Assembly: GCF_010183535.1 (NCBI RefSeq)
Contig: NC_071329.1
Location: forward strand, 10,168,001-10,232,000
Direction of reading: 5' to 3'
Source: Caenorhabditis remanei
Taxonomy: Eukaryota > Nematoda > Chromadorea > Rhabditida > Rhabditidae
Length of the DNA: 64,000 nucleotides
Shown: positions 22,610 through 35,095 of the stretch, piece after piece
Layout: the number at the start of each line of letters is the position of its first letter
Position numbering within the stretch: position 1 is the first letter of the stretch
Translations under genes and position numbers: made by a program
Notes under the pieces: generated by a model
What the model saw: only the letters and a program-made list of their open reading frames with translations
Databases searched by the model: none
Told to the model about the DNA's origin: nothing

Positions 22610-25600
22610 ATGAGTGATACAAACGATTTTCAACATCAACAGAGGATCCACGTGGCAGCCGCTGTGGTTCTTCTGACTGCTATATTCTATGCGGCTGGAT
22701 TCGGATTTGGATCTATTTTCTTAGTTGTCGGAAGTCTTATAGGGGGAGTTTTGTTCGCCAGATGGATATTCGAATGTTCAAATGGAGAGTTACTTTTTCA
22801 GTGGAAGGTAATAGTGCAAAATTAAATGCAATAAGTTCAAAAATAGCTTTCTTCAGGATTATTTCAATGCCACAGCAGCACCAGTTGACTTGAACTCGGA
22901 AGAGGACGATGCTAAGACGGATACGGCAAAAACGAGACAAATGCCATGGCAAGATCTCACTCTCCCTGCATCATTAAATGAAGCTGTCGAGAGTTTGCTT
23001 TGCGAAATCGTGGAACAGTACGTGAATGGATGGTATGGTGGTGCTATAAGCAGAGATCGAGCATTCATAAACGAAATAAAGTGAGTCGAATTGGTTATCA
23101 TTCATAATCAAAGTTTCTTTAACTCAGGTACCAACTGCGATACGCATCTGCGAATCTTGTTCGCTGCATTCGTCGTGTCGATCTATCTCGATTTGTAGCC
23201 GATGAGGCTCTTCCAATTGCTTCTTTCCATGTGTCACGCCTAACAGAACTCGAATTAAAACTTCGAACTTCTAATGGTCCGCCTAGATCTCTTCTTGAGT
23301 CGAAAATAGCCGAACAACTTGACGATATTCACGTCGCCCTTAGTGGAAGAGAAGAAGAAACTGCATACGTTCGTCAGATTGCTGATTTTCTGATTCCACG
23401 ACTACTAGATGAGACACGATTAGCTGGTAGAGCACATGATGATGATAGTCCGTTGCGTTTGTTCGGAAGAGGAAAAAACGAAAGACCATGGCCATCTAAA
23501 TCAATGAGAGGATTCTTGAGAGAAATGTTGACGAATGCTGTGTTGCTCCCAGTATTCGACATGTTAACTCAACCGGATACAATCAATTATTGGTTGATTT
23601 TGTTGTTCGATGAGGATAGAAACGTGGAAATGATAGAAGAACATATAGACGTCAGTAAAAACAATCTACTTACAGCCACAAACTATCATTTTCAGACTAC
23701 TCCAATCCCATTGCTGAAAGGACTCTGTGATGATTCGTCTTCTTCTTCTGATAATATTCCGGATTCACTTCTTCAATTAAAACTGACAGAAGTGTTGCGT
23801 GATGCTCGTCTCTACTCAATATTTCGAATGTATCTCCAAGATATTCGAGGACCAGTTCACGAGTTACAATTTCTCGTCGAAGCCACACGCATTTTGGAAA
23901 GTATTCAAAGAAAAGTTGGTGCTTTGGTTTCAGAATTTTACTCATTTTCTATCATTTTTTCAGTCTGAATCTTCCAGTCAAATTGCCTATGATATATGGC
24001 AACTGTATGGCCAATTCGTGCATGAAAGTTCACAAGAAAGAGTCCGGTTGAATGAAAAGTTGGTAGAGCAATACAAGTCAGCAGTTGAAGTGAATGATTT
24101 ATCAGTTTTAGAAGAAATTATTGAGCTGGTAAGTCACAAATTTTCAATACAAACAACAATCGATCAAACTGTTTTTAAGTCTTACCAAGAAGTCTACAAC
24201 CGTACTCAATCAACTCATGTCGTATCATTTTGTCAATCGGAATGTTTTCTTGGATATTTATGTGGATCACCACCAGTAACCATCAATGAACTAATTGATC
24301 AACAGGATCGACAGAGGGTTGCTGCTCCTGTAGAACGAACATTCTCACTTTCACAACTTAGAGCTCGAGTTAGAAAAGCTTTGACCTCAGTTGGAGATGA
24401 AGAAAAAGAAGAAATTGGAGGAGGAAGTGGGGGAGGAGTAGAGACTCCAGAATCTCAAGGAGGTTCATCGTCTTCATCATATGTTAATATAGCTGTGCCA
24501 TCTATTGATGTTATAAGTGCTGATGGAAATATTGAAGAGGGAGTCGAAGAACCAGAAACACCAGTTCCAATTCCAACAAATCCAGGACTTGTAATGGATC
24601 CGGAACCAATAGATTTGAATTGCTGGAAAGTGAATGTGTCACAAGTCAGTGGATTGAGAGACAGAATTACTGACAGAACTATTTTTGTATTCATTATTGA
24701 AGTGGAACGTCCCGATGCGAAACCTCACGAAACTCAACGTTGGTCAATTCATCGATCCTTCAACGAATTCTATGTACTTGAGTCGAAGCTGAATGAATTC
24801 CACGGAGATTCTCTTCGCTTCTCACCACTGCCAACTCGGAAAACATTCGTGACTAGAGATAAACCATACATGGAACAACATCGTCTGATATTCTCAACTT
24901 TTATCTCTACCCTCAGTAAACAACGACTGTTGAATCGATCTGAGTTACTACTGGCGTTCTTATCGTCAAATGAAGAGTTCAGAGACACACTGTCACTCGG
25001 AGATTTGAATCCATGGAAAGTTGTAAAAAAGACATTACCAGGAAAATTGGTTGGAAGAGAAAAGGGTCAAAATTTGAAGCCATACCTTCTGAAAGCCCTA
25101 GCTCAAACACTGGCTCCAGCTGATCGTGTTGAAGAGAAGTCGGATAATTTACTTGAAGACGTCACGCCCACGAATTCAGGAGCATCTCTAGCCACAAATG
25201 CAGTCTACTCTTCTATATACGGAAATAATTTCGACAATGTATTCAAGGAAACATATAAGAATTCAGATGATATTCAATTATGGACAACGTAAGCTCCCAT
25301 AATCTTTTTATTTGAAACAATTTTTTTTCAGTTCTGCGTATGATTCAATTTTACTACTGTTCTGGAAACCTCTGAAATGTCAATTCGAGTGGATGACTCC
25401 TATATTTACCGCGATCCGTTCACTATGCTCGAAAACAATCGATTCAGTAATTCGATCGATTTTAGCGAATGTTTTCCAAAAATCTCTATCGGTTGCTAAC
25501 ATGACTTATCTCATTCAACACGTTCAATGGTCATTATTCTGCAATGATGCTCCGTGGCCAACAGAACAAGAAATGAAGATGCGAGAAGAGTTGGCAATGC

Positions 25601-25866
25601 GGAGAACTCTCGAATATTTCCAGAATAATGTAAGTTTCAGTCAGATTAAATTTCTACAATAATACAGGAGCATGTTCTCGTTTCAGATCCCAATTCATGC
25701 TCAACGCTTGATCGGTCGTGATGACATCAAAACTCTCCTATCTCGCATAATTGATGGTCTACAGTATCCACGTCTCAACAAACAACTTCTATATGTGCTC
25801 ATAGATCGACTACTTTTACAAGTTTTCCCAGAACTTGATGAACTCGGGCAACATCCGCTTCAATAG
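22610..25866 (+). CDS. snx-14: Sorting nexin 14 (PXA-RGS-PX-Nexin_C)
   Basis: Eight exons. Near the N-terminus there are membrane segments (HVAAAVVLLTAIFYAAGFGF and GSIFLVVGSLIGGVLF). A PXA domain follows (SLLCEIVEQYVNGWYGGAIS; VRQIADFLIPRLLDE), then an RGS-like domain (LTEVLRDARLYSIFRMYLQD; LQFLVEATRILESIQ). The PX domain is encoded at about 24600-24970 (IFVFIIEVERPD; WSIHRSFNEFYVLESKLNEF; LLNRSELLLAFLSS), and a Nexin_C domain ends the protein. This domain order is that of SNX13/14/25. SNX14 is an ER protein that touches lipid droplets and endolysosomes and affects sterol and fatty-acid handling; human loss causes a cerebellar ataxia. I choose SNX14 because C. elegans snx-14 lies, as I recall, in the same cluster. 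The gap to NOA1 is 216 bp. Confidence 0.88.
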
Positions 25867-26043
25867 TATTTTCACTCCTTTGTATTTCCCTTTGTATTTT
25901 TCCCTCAGATGTGCCATAGTTTGAATTAGTACATTCCTTTCTCATTTCAGTTTTGATGATGTAAATAATATCTATTGCATTTTATAAATTATTATTGTTA
26001 AACAAATATTTTCACACTTAGCAAAAACATTGCTTACAAAAAA

Positions 26044-27535
26044 TTAGATCCATGCAGAGTTCAATTGATCGAAATATGCATCCGTTTCTTTTTTAGTTTT
26101 ATCATGTTTTGACGAGCAGCCTCCATCTGTTGAACTAACTTTTGTGACTCTTCTTCTTCTCATTTTCATTTGTATTCTTTTACAGAACCCATTGGAAAAT
26201 GAAAACTTCCTCCACGCATCTACTGAACCCATCAATGTTGGACAAATAATCACAGGATTTCTGAAAATGAGTAAATTTTTAAGAACAAATAAAATTAGAA
26301 AAATCTCACAAATTGATGGCACATTCGAAAATGAGATTTAATAAGGGATCAATACTCGGAGTTAACTCAAGATACATGATCAAATTGACAAAACAACCAG
26401 TGAAAATAATACATAATGCAGCAATAATGACCCTTGAAATCATTTGAAAACATTTCATATTCTCTCTCACTTGAAATCTAGCAGGAAGACAATAAACTGA
26501 TGGATTTGAGAAGTCTTCAATTGCTTTCGTCACTTGGTTATTTACATTTTTTACGTAAGTGAATATCTGAAATTCAGAAAATTTGTACCTCGTGTTTTGA
26601 AAGTATTCATCTTGCTGTCTTTTTGTTTGTACAGCCCTTCCCAAAAACTGATTGGAAATGATGAATTACTCACCCCCATTGCAATCAGATTGGCTGAAAG
26701 TATATATGCCAATCCAACTGCAAAATGTGCAGCATTGAAGAAAAATAAGAATGCAGCTACCATATTCATACTGAATTGTCCGAATATTAGAAGAAAGAAA
26801 AATAAATTTCGTGACTTTTTCTCGTAATCATTCAGGAAATAACAAGCGAATGATCTCTCGATTGAGACGAATAAAAGAGTTGTGATCAGAGATAAAATAT
26901 AATGCCATTTGATGAATCCACCAATAAAAAAATATGGAGATTCTCTCATATCTGTTACTTTTGTCATTCTTGATTGATCATCAGTCCACCATTGTTTTAT
27001 TGGTTCCGTATATTCTGAAGTTCCATCACTTTTAAACTTTCTACATTGCTGTTTTAAATAAAAAAAACATATTTTATTTTATGATTGAATTCGAATCTAA
27101 TCGAAAACTGATTGTTTTTCAGCATAAATGACGTTTCAAAAACGCAAGAAAATAGAAAATATAATTTGATATGAGAAATTTCGTCTGACAAGTTACAATT
27201 TATTGAATCAGAAAGCACAAAATCAAAGGAATCAACTCACCTCCGAGTGGCCAATAACCAATTTCATATGGTTTTATGAGTAAATTTGAAATGAGTCCTT
27301 CAAACCATTGCAACAAATAAATTATCAATAAAGCAGTCAAATTTCGATGAAAACTTCGAATCCTCGCAGCAACATAAACCCCTTTTATAACGAAATAAAA
27401 TGAAACAAAAGTCAGAAATAATTCAAAAAATAAGAGCATCGAGAAAGGGAATTCGAGACTTCGATTATCTTCAATTATGAAAATTGGATAGCAAACTGAA
27501 TAGTTTCTAGTGTTGTTTCCAATCAAGAATATCAT
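26044..27535 (-). CDS. Serpentine chemoreceptor, sre family
   Basis: Several minus-strand exons give a seven-helix receptor starting MIFLIGNNTRNYS. Diagnostic Sre features are the first-loop RSFHRNL, YEIGYWPLG leading into IKQWWTDDQS, FIKWHYILSLITTLLFVSIE, and RSFACYFLNDYEKKSRN after helix 3. A polar C-terminal tail ends NSAWI. Two frame breaks disappear with splicing. The exon 1 donor GGAGgtgag joins to an acceptor at AACTTCAG (about 27015), giving WPLGEYTEP. An intron of about 52 bp with GTGAG/TTTTCAG borders (about 26269-26321) removes the apparent stop in helix 7, giving ECAINLNPV. Sre receptors are expressed in chemosensory neurons; the ligand is unknown. Its 3' end is convergent with snx-14, 177 bp away. 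Confidence 0.75.
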
Positions 27536-28286
27536 ACAAATCTATTTTATGAATATCTTTCTGAAATGGAAAACATTTGTAATTTGAAGCATTTTCGAGA
27601 GATTGGATATTGAAAGAGGTGGATTCAAGATAAAGTCAAGGATTTTTGAAAAGTATTTCAAATTGAGTTATTGTAACCCAAGCTTTCTCATGTGTAAAGA
27701 AAGAGAAAATATCTACAGTAGTTGGAGCAAAACCACATCTCTTCTTCAACAATTACTATTTTAAAAACTAAGAATTTAATTGAAATTTGTTTAAAAGAAA
27801 GAGAGCTAGAAAAAATTTTCAAGCAAAAACCTCAAACGAATAACAACTTTTGCACTGCCCTATAATTTGAATTGATCGAATTTCTTGAACTTCACAACTC
27901 AGAAACTTTGAAATAATGACGGGAAAAGTTAAGATAAAATCTAAAAAGTAGTCTCTGAAGCAGCTAGAAAATGCATTTTCTGCTATTTTCAGCTGCTTCG
28001 ATTTCTCAGATTTCGTCGTTTTTTGTTTTCTCAGACTCTCAGCTGCCTATGAAAAATGAGTGATCAATTGAACATTTCTCTTCTGATTTCTTTCACGGAT
28101 ACTCTATTGGATAATTGAATTTGTTTTCTTTTCATAGAACAGATTTTCCATTTTTCTGTTGTCTTTTGTTCTGAAAAATCGAGTCAGATTTCAGATTCAG
28201 AAGAAAAATTCATTGTGAAATGAAGAATAGTTGAGAACAAAGGAGAAATAGTAGGAGTCATGACAAAAAAAGCTCTAAATTCAGAT
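27536..28286. other. Intergenic stretch with a small hairpin
   Basis: About 750 bp between the 5' end of the sre gene and the 3' end of the neprilysin gene. No coding exon is visible. GAAGCAGCT at 27957 and AGCTGCTTC at 27991 could pair around an AGAAAATGCATTTTCT palindrome. The part just upstream of 27535 presumably holds the sre promoter. Confidence 0.4.
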
Positions 28287-31200
28287 CTATTGATACTTTC
28301 CTGGAACCCAGACTTCACAGTGATTTGTTGGAGCACTATTTGATCCAAGGGGACAGTTGAAAGCAGTTTGGAATGCTGGGAAATTCTGAAAACAAGTTGT
28401 TGAAAGCTTTCACTTCGAGTGTAAGACGTGTACCTGAATGGTTCCGAAGACTCTGTACATTGATGGTGAATGTGGATCAACCATAATTTGAGTATACAAT
28501 GCCTCATCCGTACGACGGACTTCACACCAAACTTGAGCGAAACTCATGAAGAAAAGTTGGTCATGAGTGAATTGTCCGAAGAGACGATCAGGAAGACGTG
28601 GATCTGGTCCATCGAGGGCTTGGTGAGTCTTGTATGCATTGAAAGCAGCATGAATTCCTGGAAAAATGTTTTTCGAAGGATAATTACTAGCGGGAAATTA
28701 GAGACTATTGTTCATAAAACTAATATAACAGGCTGAAGAAAACACCTGGTGTTTGTTTTTCTAACTCAACTGAAATTCCAAGAATTCTTGGTGAATGAAA
28801 ACGGTATTCAAGCCATGAGAAACCAAAAAACATTGAACTATGATCTTCAGGCAAGTTTTACACTATTTCTTAGTTTTATTATGAATGTTCGTACCTCCGT
28901 TATCAGCAATATTCTCTCCTTGAGTTTGAGATCCCTTGACACAATTTGGTGTGTACATAGTGGCATTCAATGGACAGAAGTTGTTATACTCGTTAATAAC
29001 ACATTGTGCCATATTAACGAATCCAGTCTTTGAGTTATCGTCCATCCATCCAGCAAGATTTCCAGTCGGTCCCCATTGAACTCCTTGATCATCGAATCCG
29101 TGAGTCAACTCGTGTCCAGCAACCAATCCCATTCCTCCGTAGTTGATACTTGGTGGCCAGTTTGGTTGGAAATATGGAGGAACAAGAATACCAGCTGGGA
29201 ATGTAATCGAGTTCAATTCAGGTTGATACCAAGCATTGACTGTTCCTGGTTGTCCCAAGAAATCAGTTCTGTCGGTCATAGCGGCATTCAATTGGTTGTA
29301 TTGAATCTCAATGTTGAACTTTGTGAGCTTATCAAGAATATCATAATAGTTGTCAGCAGGATCAAGCTTCAGATCATTGTAATAGTTGCTGAGTTGAGTG
29401 TCATTAGCGATCCAATCAGGGAAAGCAATGTTCTGTTCTGAAATTATTGATTGATCAAGAGAGTTCGAAAGAATCAAAACTCACGAATATTGACAGTCTT
29501 GTCATAAGCCTTCTTCTTTGTATCCGGACTCATCCAATCTAATTGATCGATCATTCCTTGGAATGAACTGATTACATTCTTGATGATACCGCCAGCAGAA
29601 GCACGAATATTAGTCACATCTTGAGGGGTTGGATACATGTAATCAATGAAAACACGTCCGTTGGCAAACTGCATCAAATTATTGGCAACACTGGCGCATC
29701 CTGGTCCATTTGCAGCAATATCAGAACTTGGTGGAATGTTATTTGGAATTGTCTTTCTTCTGGAAAGTCCAAGGAAAACTGACTCTTCAGTCATTCCCTT
29801 GAATGCTGATGCATAAGATGGAATATACTGAGCATTTCCGAGAATAAGACGAACGTAGAGCAAGTTAACAAGAAGATTTGAATCTAGTGTGGCGTAGTCG
29901 GCAGAGAAATGAGTGAGTCTATCAATTTCCATAACAGATACTTGGTAGTTGACATTCGTCACCTTGTCCTTGACAGTTGATGGAGCGTGTCCAAGATATG
30001 TGATCCAATCCAAGAAGCTGTAAGTCTTTCCCAAGTCTCCAACATTCACAAGATTCCAAGAACGACCGAATTGCCTACGGGTGTCATCGTCAGTACTGTA
30101 TTTAGTGGCAATATTTTGTTCATAATCCAAAACTTTTGAAAGAGTATCATTGAATGAATCAGGTAAATTGATGTTTTGTTCCCTTGCATATCTCTTAATA
30201 ACTCCATAAGCCATATTGTAATACTTTGGCTTCTCAATCTTCCACGCAGCTGGCTGATAGTATGTCTTTGACAAGTAAGCAGTATTCTGGTCAATGAACA
30301 TTTGATATCCCTTACTGTTATCCGGCCAATATGTATCAACAAGTGGACTAACAAGAGTGTCGATTCCTTGCTCGAATGAGAGATATCCGAGAGCATCACC
30401 CAGTTGTTTGGCGTTTGGAAGAGTAGCAGCACCTCCAGCAACAAGTGTGAATGGTGTTCCGAGGAATCCTTGAAGTGCTGTTACTCTCGCTTGAATGTAG
30501 TTCTTTGAAATGAGAAGTTGGTCTTCGGTTTGTGAAGAAGCAGTCGCTGCCACACAAGCGGTGTACAATTGTTTCTCTTTGGTTAGAGCAGAACAGCCTT
30601 GGATAGTTGGTTGATAAGCTGGATCTTCAAGTTTTTGGGACATGTAGATGAGGTTCTGAGCACGGGCGGTAGTGAAGGACACTGGTTGATTGAATGTTCC
30701 ACAGGCATATCCGTAAAAATCGCTGCATGGATCAATCTTGGTGTTAACGGATTTCTGAAATATGAATCTCATTGAATGACTCAGAAAACGAAACGATACT
30801 TACGGAATAGTAGTTTACAGCCATTTGATAAGCATTCATCTTGTCAACATTAGTGGCAGTGATCGGTGCTTCTGGAGCCACATTCAAATCGGTTTGAACA
30901 TTTGGAAGTCCGTAAGCTGAAAGGAGTTTTTGAAATTAAATGTATCAATATACTAAAAATCTTACTGGTATCAATATCGGAAACCCAAACGTTGCAATGC
31001 TTGTCTGGTGCATACGTGGAAGCTGGACAGTTGAATGCAGTCTTGAATGCTGGGAAATTTTGAATTGTTCCAAGAACACGATAGATGGATGGAGAGTGAA
31101 CATCAACAAGAATTTGACGAAGGAATTGGTAATCCTTATATGGAAGTTGACACCAAACTTGAGCGAAACTCAAGAAGAAAAGCTGATCTGGATTGAAATA

Positions 31201-34200
31201 TTGGAAACTGTCATCTGGAAGAACTGGATCTGGTCCATATAGGTCAACGTAGTTCTTGTAAGCACGGAAAGCAGAGTGGATTCCTGAAAAACGAAGAAAT
31301 GAATAGAAGTTCAGAATGGAAGAGTAAACCTCCGTTATCTGCAATGTTTTCTCCCTGAGTCTGAGCTCCATCGATACACGCAGCTGCTCCATATGTTGCC
31401 TTGTCGAGTGGGCAGAAACCACTGTATTCATCCACTACGCATTGAGCCATGTTGGTGAATGAGACCTTTGATTGGTCATCCATCCATCTGAATGTCACAA
31501 CATTGTTATAAATTAACACTTTCCGTTCAATTACCCGCTAAGAGTTCCGACTCCATTCCATTGGACTCCTTGATCATCAAATCCATGAGTTAATTCGTGT
31601 CCAGCAATCACTCCCATAGCTCCGAAGTTCACAGAAGCTGGCCAGTTGAAGTCATAGAATGGCTTTTTCAGAATTCCAGCTGGGAAAGTAATTGAGTTCA
31701 ATTCTGGTTGATACCAAGCATTCGTGACTCCTGGAGGTCCGTTGAATCCAGTACGATCGGCTGGTCCTTGAACAAGTTGATCCCATTGAGCATAGAGATT
31801 GAAGTCTTGAGCGTTGAAATACATTGTAATGTAGTCATCGGTTTGTTTGAAGTTCATAGGCTGGAAAAATGTACATAATTGTGGAATTGAAACATAATGT
31901 TTAGCTTACAACATGATATTGAGTCAACATAGCATCATCAGTGATCCAATCTGGGTAAGCGATGTTCTTGACAAGATTCTCAATCTTATTGTAAGCGCCC
32001 TTTTTGGTTGAACTGGTCATCCAGTTGAGTTGATCAATCATTGAACGGAATCCAATGACAATACTGCTGGCAACCTTGGCAACATGTTCACGAACATTCT
32101 TACGATCATCGGCAGTTGGGTAGATCTTGTCAACGAAGACACGAGCGTTGGCATATTGCATTTGATCAATAGTTTCAGCAGCACAACTGTATTGAGCATC
32201 AGAAATATCATCGATTTGCTTGATTTCATATTTTCTTTCGTGTGGAAGAACGTGTCTTGGACGTCCAACTGGTTGTCTTTGGATCTTGACGAATGGACGA
32301 GCGATTGTCGTCTGAAATTAAGACATTCTCTACTTTATGCTCCGGATATATTTCACTTACAGTTGTTGGCCATGGAAGGAAATTGCTCAATGAGTCAACG
32401 AGACGGTAATAGAGATAATTGACAACAGCTCTTGGAGTGATTCCGTACTTGTTCTGATCATTGAGTGCCTCGAAAAGCATGTTGATCTTTGCTGGCTCCA
32501 TAACAATATAATAATTGTAAGTCGCTTGATTGAGAAGTTTATCAAGAACTTGCTCGGCGGTTCCGACAGCAAGTGGCAAGAACATGTGCCAACTGAAAAT
32601 GAATTTTCTGAACAAATGTTGTTTTGAAAAGAACAAACCTGAAGATATCATCATGGTAAAGAGATCTGAGCTGAGCCAAAGTGTTTGGATTGTAACTTCT
32701 ATCATATTGACGACGAGTGGTATCATCAGTAGAGAAGTTAGTGGCAAGAACATAATCAAGATGGATGATGTCTTGAACATCTTTCGCAAGAATGTTCAAA
32801 TCAAGATTTTTGTTCTGAACTTGAGCCAACAGAAGCATTGTGCTGGTGATTGAGTCATTGAGTCTGGAAATGTATGGAATTATCAAATATTCAACTCTCT
32901 GAGACTTACTGTGCATTCAATGCGTCCCAATCCTTCAGATAGTAGGTATTCGGAGCAAAAGTGGATGGCTGATCGATCAAATAAGCGAATCCTTCTGGAC
33001 CAGCAGGATCTTTCCAGTTCGTATCAACTCCAGCAGACACAAAAGTATCGACTCCAGAAGCAGTGAGAGATCCAACGAGATATCCGAGTCCGAGCTTTCC
33101 TGGATAAGTGGTAACATCTTTGTTTTGATCCAACATTGGGAATGGGAATTGAGTGGATTGTTCGAATCCAGTTGATCCAGCACCGAGTTTGTTGATAGCA
33201 TCGGTGACAACTTTTCCACTTGCAACGATTGTGTTCCAGTTTTGACGAGCACTCACGCATTGATCGAAATACCAACGAGTTTGTTGGACTGGGAGAGGCT
33301 GAAAAAGAGAATATCACACAGTGAATCATCTGAAATATCTACGGAGTGAACGGAGATATTCTCGAATCGCATCTTGTTCCAATGCTCTCCTAAAACTGAC
33401 CGCAGTGCTGATGTAAGCATCATCAGAGAGTTTTGAGACCATATCATTGACGTTTGAGTTATCAGAAACGTCAAAACTCATGTCCCCTTGGAAGTTTCCA
33501 CATGTGTAGGCGTAGAAGTCATTGCATGGATCAGCGGACAGATTCACGGAGGCCCTTCAATTAAAAAATTAAAATTTAGTTTGGAATATATTATTTTGTT
33601 TTTTTATTCAGATTGAAACCACCGTAAATGTTCATTACATCTAAAAATGCCTTCTATCTGCTTCAGAAAACTTACTTGAACAACTGGACAACTTGTTGAT
33701 ATGACTGATATTTTGAATTCGAGGATGGAATCTGTTTCGGTGGTGCAACATTGACAGCTTTCGCTGAAAATTATTTGGTTTTCCAGATCTTTCTATTCGG
33801 GTTTGTTTTATTAAATCAAACATTTTCTCCAAGAACAGAGTCATCATTCTTTCAGTTACATCACATAATTTCGATGTGCTTATCATGATCAGAAACTCAT
33901 TTTGCTAAACCAAAAACTGATAAGAAGCGTAGTTCTTGGCAAACTTATGCACGAAAATCTTAATTTAAGTTCGTCATTCTTACATGAATCAACGTATACA
34001 GTTTGAACTTGGATAACAGTCTGATTGTAGGTATTTGTATTGTTGACAGTGTTGGTTGAATTGAAGACCAAGGTACTGTTGTAGATCAAGGTTTCATTGT
34101 AGATGGTGTTAGTTCCAGGATTGACGACGTTGTTGTTGTTGTTGTTGGATTCATTCACGAGAATTGCAATTACCACTCCAAGAACTCCAGCGGTGAGGAC

Positions 34201-34698
34201 TAATCCTCCCACCTGAAAATTGATTTGCATCAAGGAATCTAATTTCATAGTTCAATTCCGATGGTCTCTCGTTCAGATCTTAAAATCTTCAAAACCATAA
34301 AGAGAAACTTTTCAATATTCAACAAAGCAAGCTTCATCTAAAAGCTATGCTGAATCCTTGAATCCTCTCAGAACCATCCTGAAACTGATTCGAGAACTTC
34401 AAAGATCTATAACAAAACCTAACGGAACTACTCTTTAGTCTATAAACTTTATAGTCAAACCAATGAAAGTTCAGTGATTATTTTTTATTAGAGTCTTTAA
34501 AATTTGATGAGGAACTGTGGTTGGAACCGCAGGTCAAAGTGCGCTTTTGACTGTAGATATTGAAAACTCTATCGTACCACAACATAGTACTAATAATTTC
34601 CATTTGGAAGTCTATCCACTAGAGCTTATATCAAAAAACAAATAAAAACATACCAGTAAAATGGTGTGTACGATATTGGCGGAGCCCATGCCGGCCAT
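28287..34698 (-). CDS. nep-17: Neprilysin-like M13 metallopeptidase with two complete peptidase units
   Basis: Sixteen or so exons read as one frame. Exon 1 ([15 protein letters not shown]) joins [20 protein letters not shown] to give a type II membrane anchor, followed by an Asn/Thr-rich stalk full of N-glycosylation sequons. Two M13 units follow. Each has DPCxDFYxYxCG near its start, then [18 protein letters not shown], the zinc site HELTH, the ENIADNGG motif giving the third ligand, and a terminal Cys-V/E-V-W. The HELTH codons are near 31600 (unit 1) and 29110 (unit 2). Neprilysins are ectopeptidases that trim small peptides such as neuropeptides. All catalytic residues are present in both units, so both may be active. 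No signal peptide, long gap or poly(A) signal separates them, so one gene is the simplest reading. I recall C. elegans nep-17 as a long neprilysin of this region; the symbol is tentative. Confidence 0.8.
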
Positions 34699-35095
34699 CG
34701 TTGCCAAAATGAAACCAAAACCGCTCGCTCTTATTTTATCACACCGTCCCCTTTCACTCCCAAAATTTTCCTTATCATTATCATTAACGTAACGAATTTT
34801 GTCAGCGTTTAGACACTTGTATAGCTAGCATGCAATGCATCGTATTAGTGATGATTTTGAAGTGAAAACGAAATGAAAGTAGGGAAAAGGAGCTTAGTTG
34901 GTTGTTTGATTTTGTGCTGAAATTCCTTGGGTCTTGGACATAAAAATGTGAATTTATGATGTGAGAAAGACAGTTCCGTTTAGAAATGGGAGGCACTGGG
35001 TAATGATTTATAAGAATGCAGATTAATAGAAAAAGTTTGGTACTTTATTATACAGAAAAGTTGGGAAGAGAGCTGGAGAGACGAATGAAAACAAA
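34699..35095. promoter_or_regulatory. Neprilysin upstream region
   Basis: About 400 bp between the neprilysin start codon and the 3' end of the GDSL gene, both on the minus strand. I see no exon. It is the likely neprilysin promoter. Confidence 0.4.

Noticed and set aside
26268..26325. Apparent frameshift in helix 7 of the sre receptor (stop after ECAINL, with another frame continuing)
   Set aside because: The stop lies in a canonical short intron (GTGAG...TTTTCAG). Removing it joins ECAINL to NPVIICPTL, as expected for the family.
29076..29441. Plus-strand open frames across the neprilysin gene
   Set aside because: They are antisense shadows of conserved M13 coding sequence.
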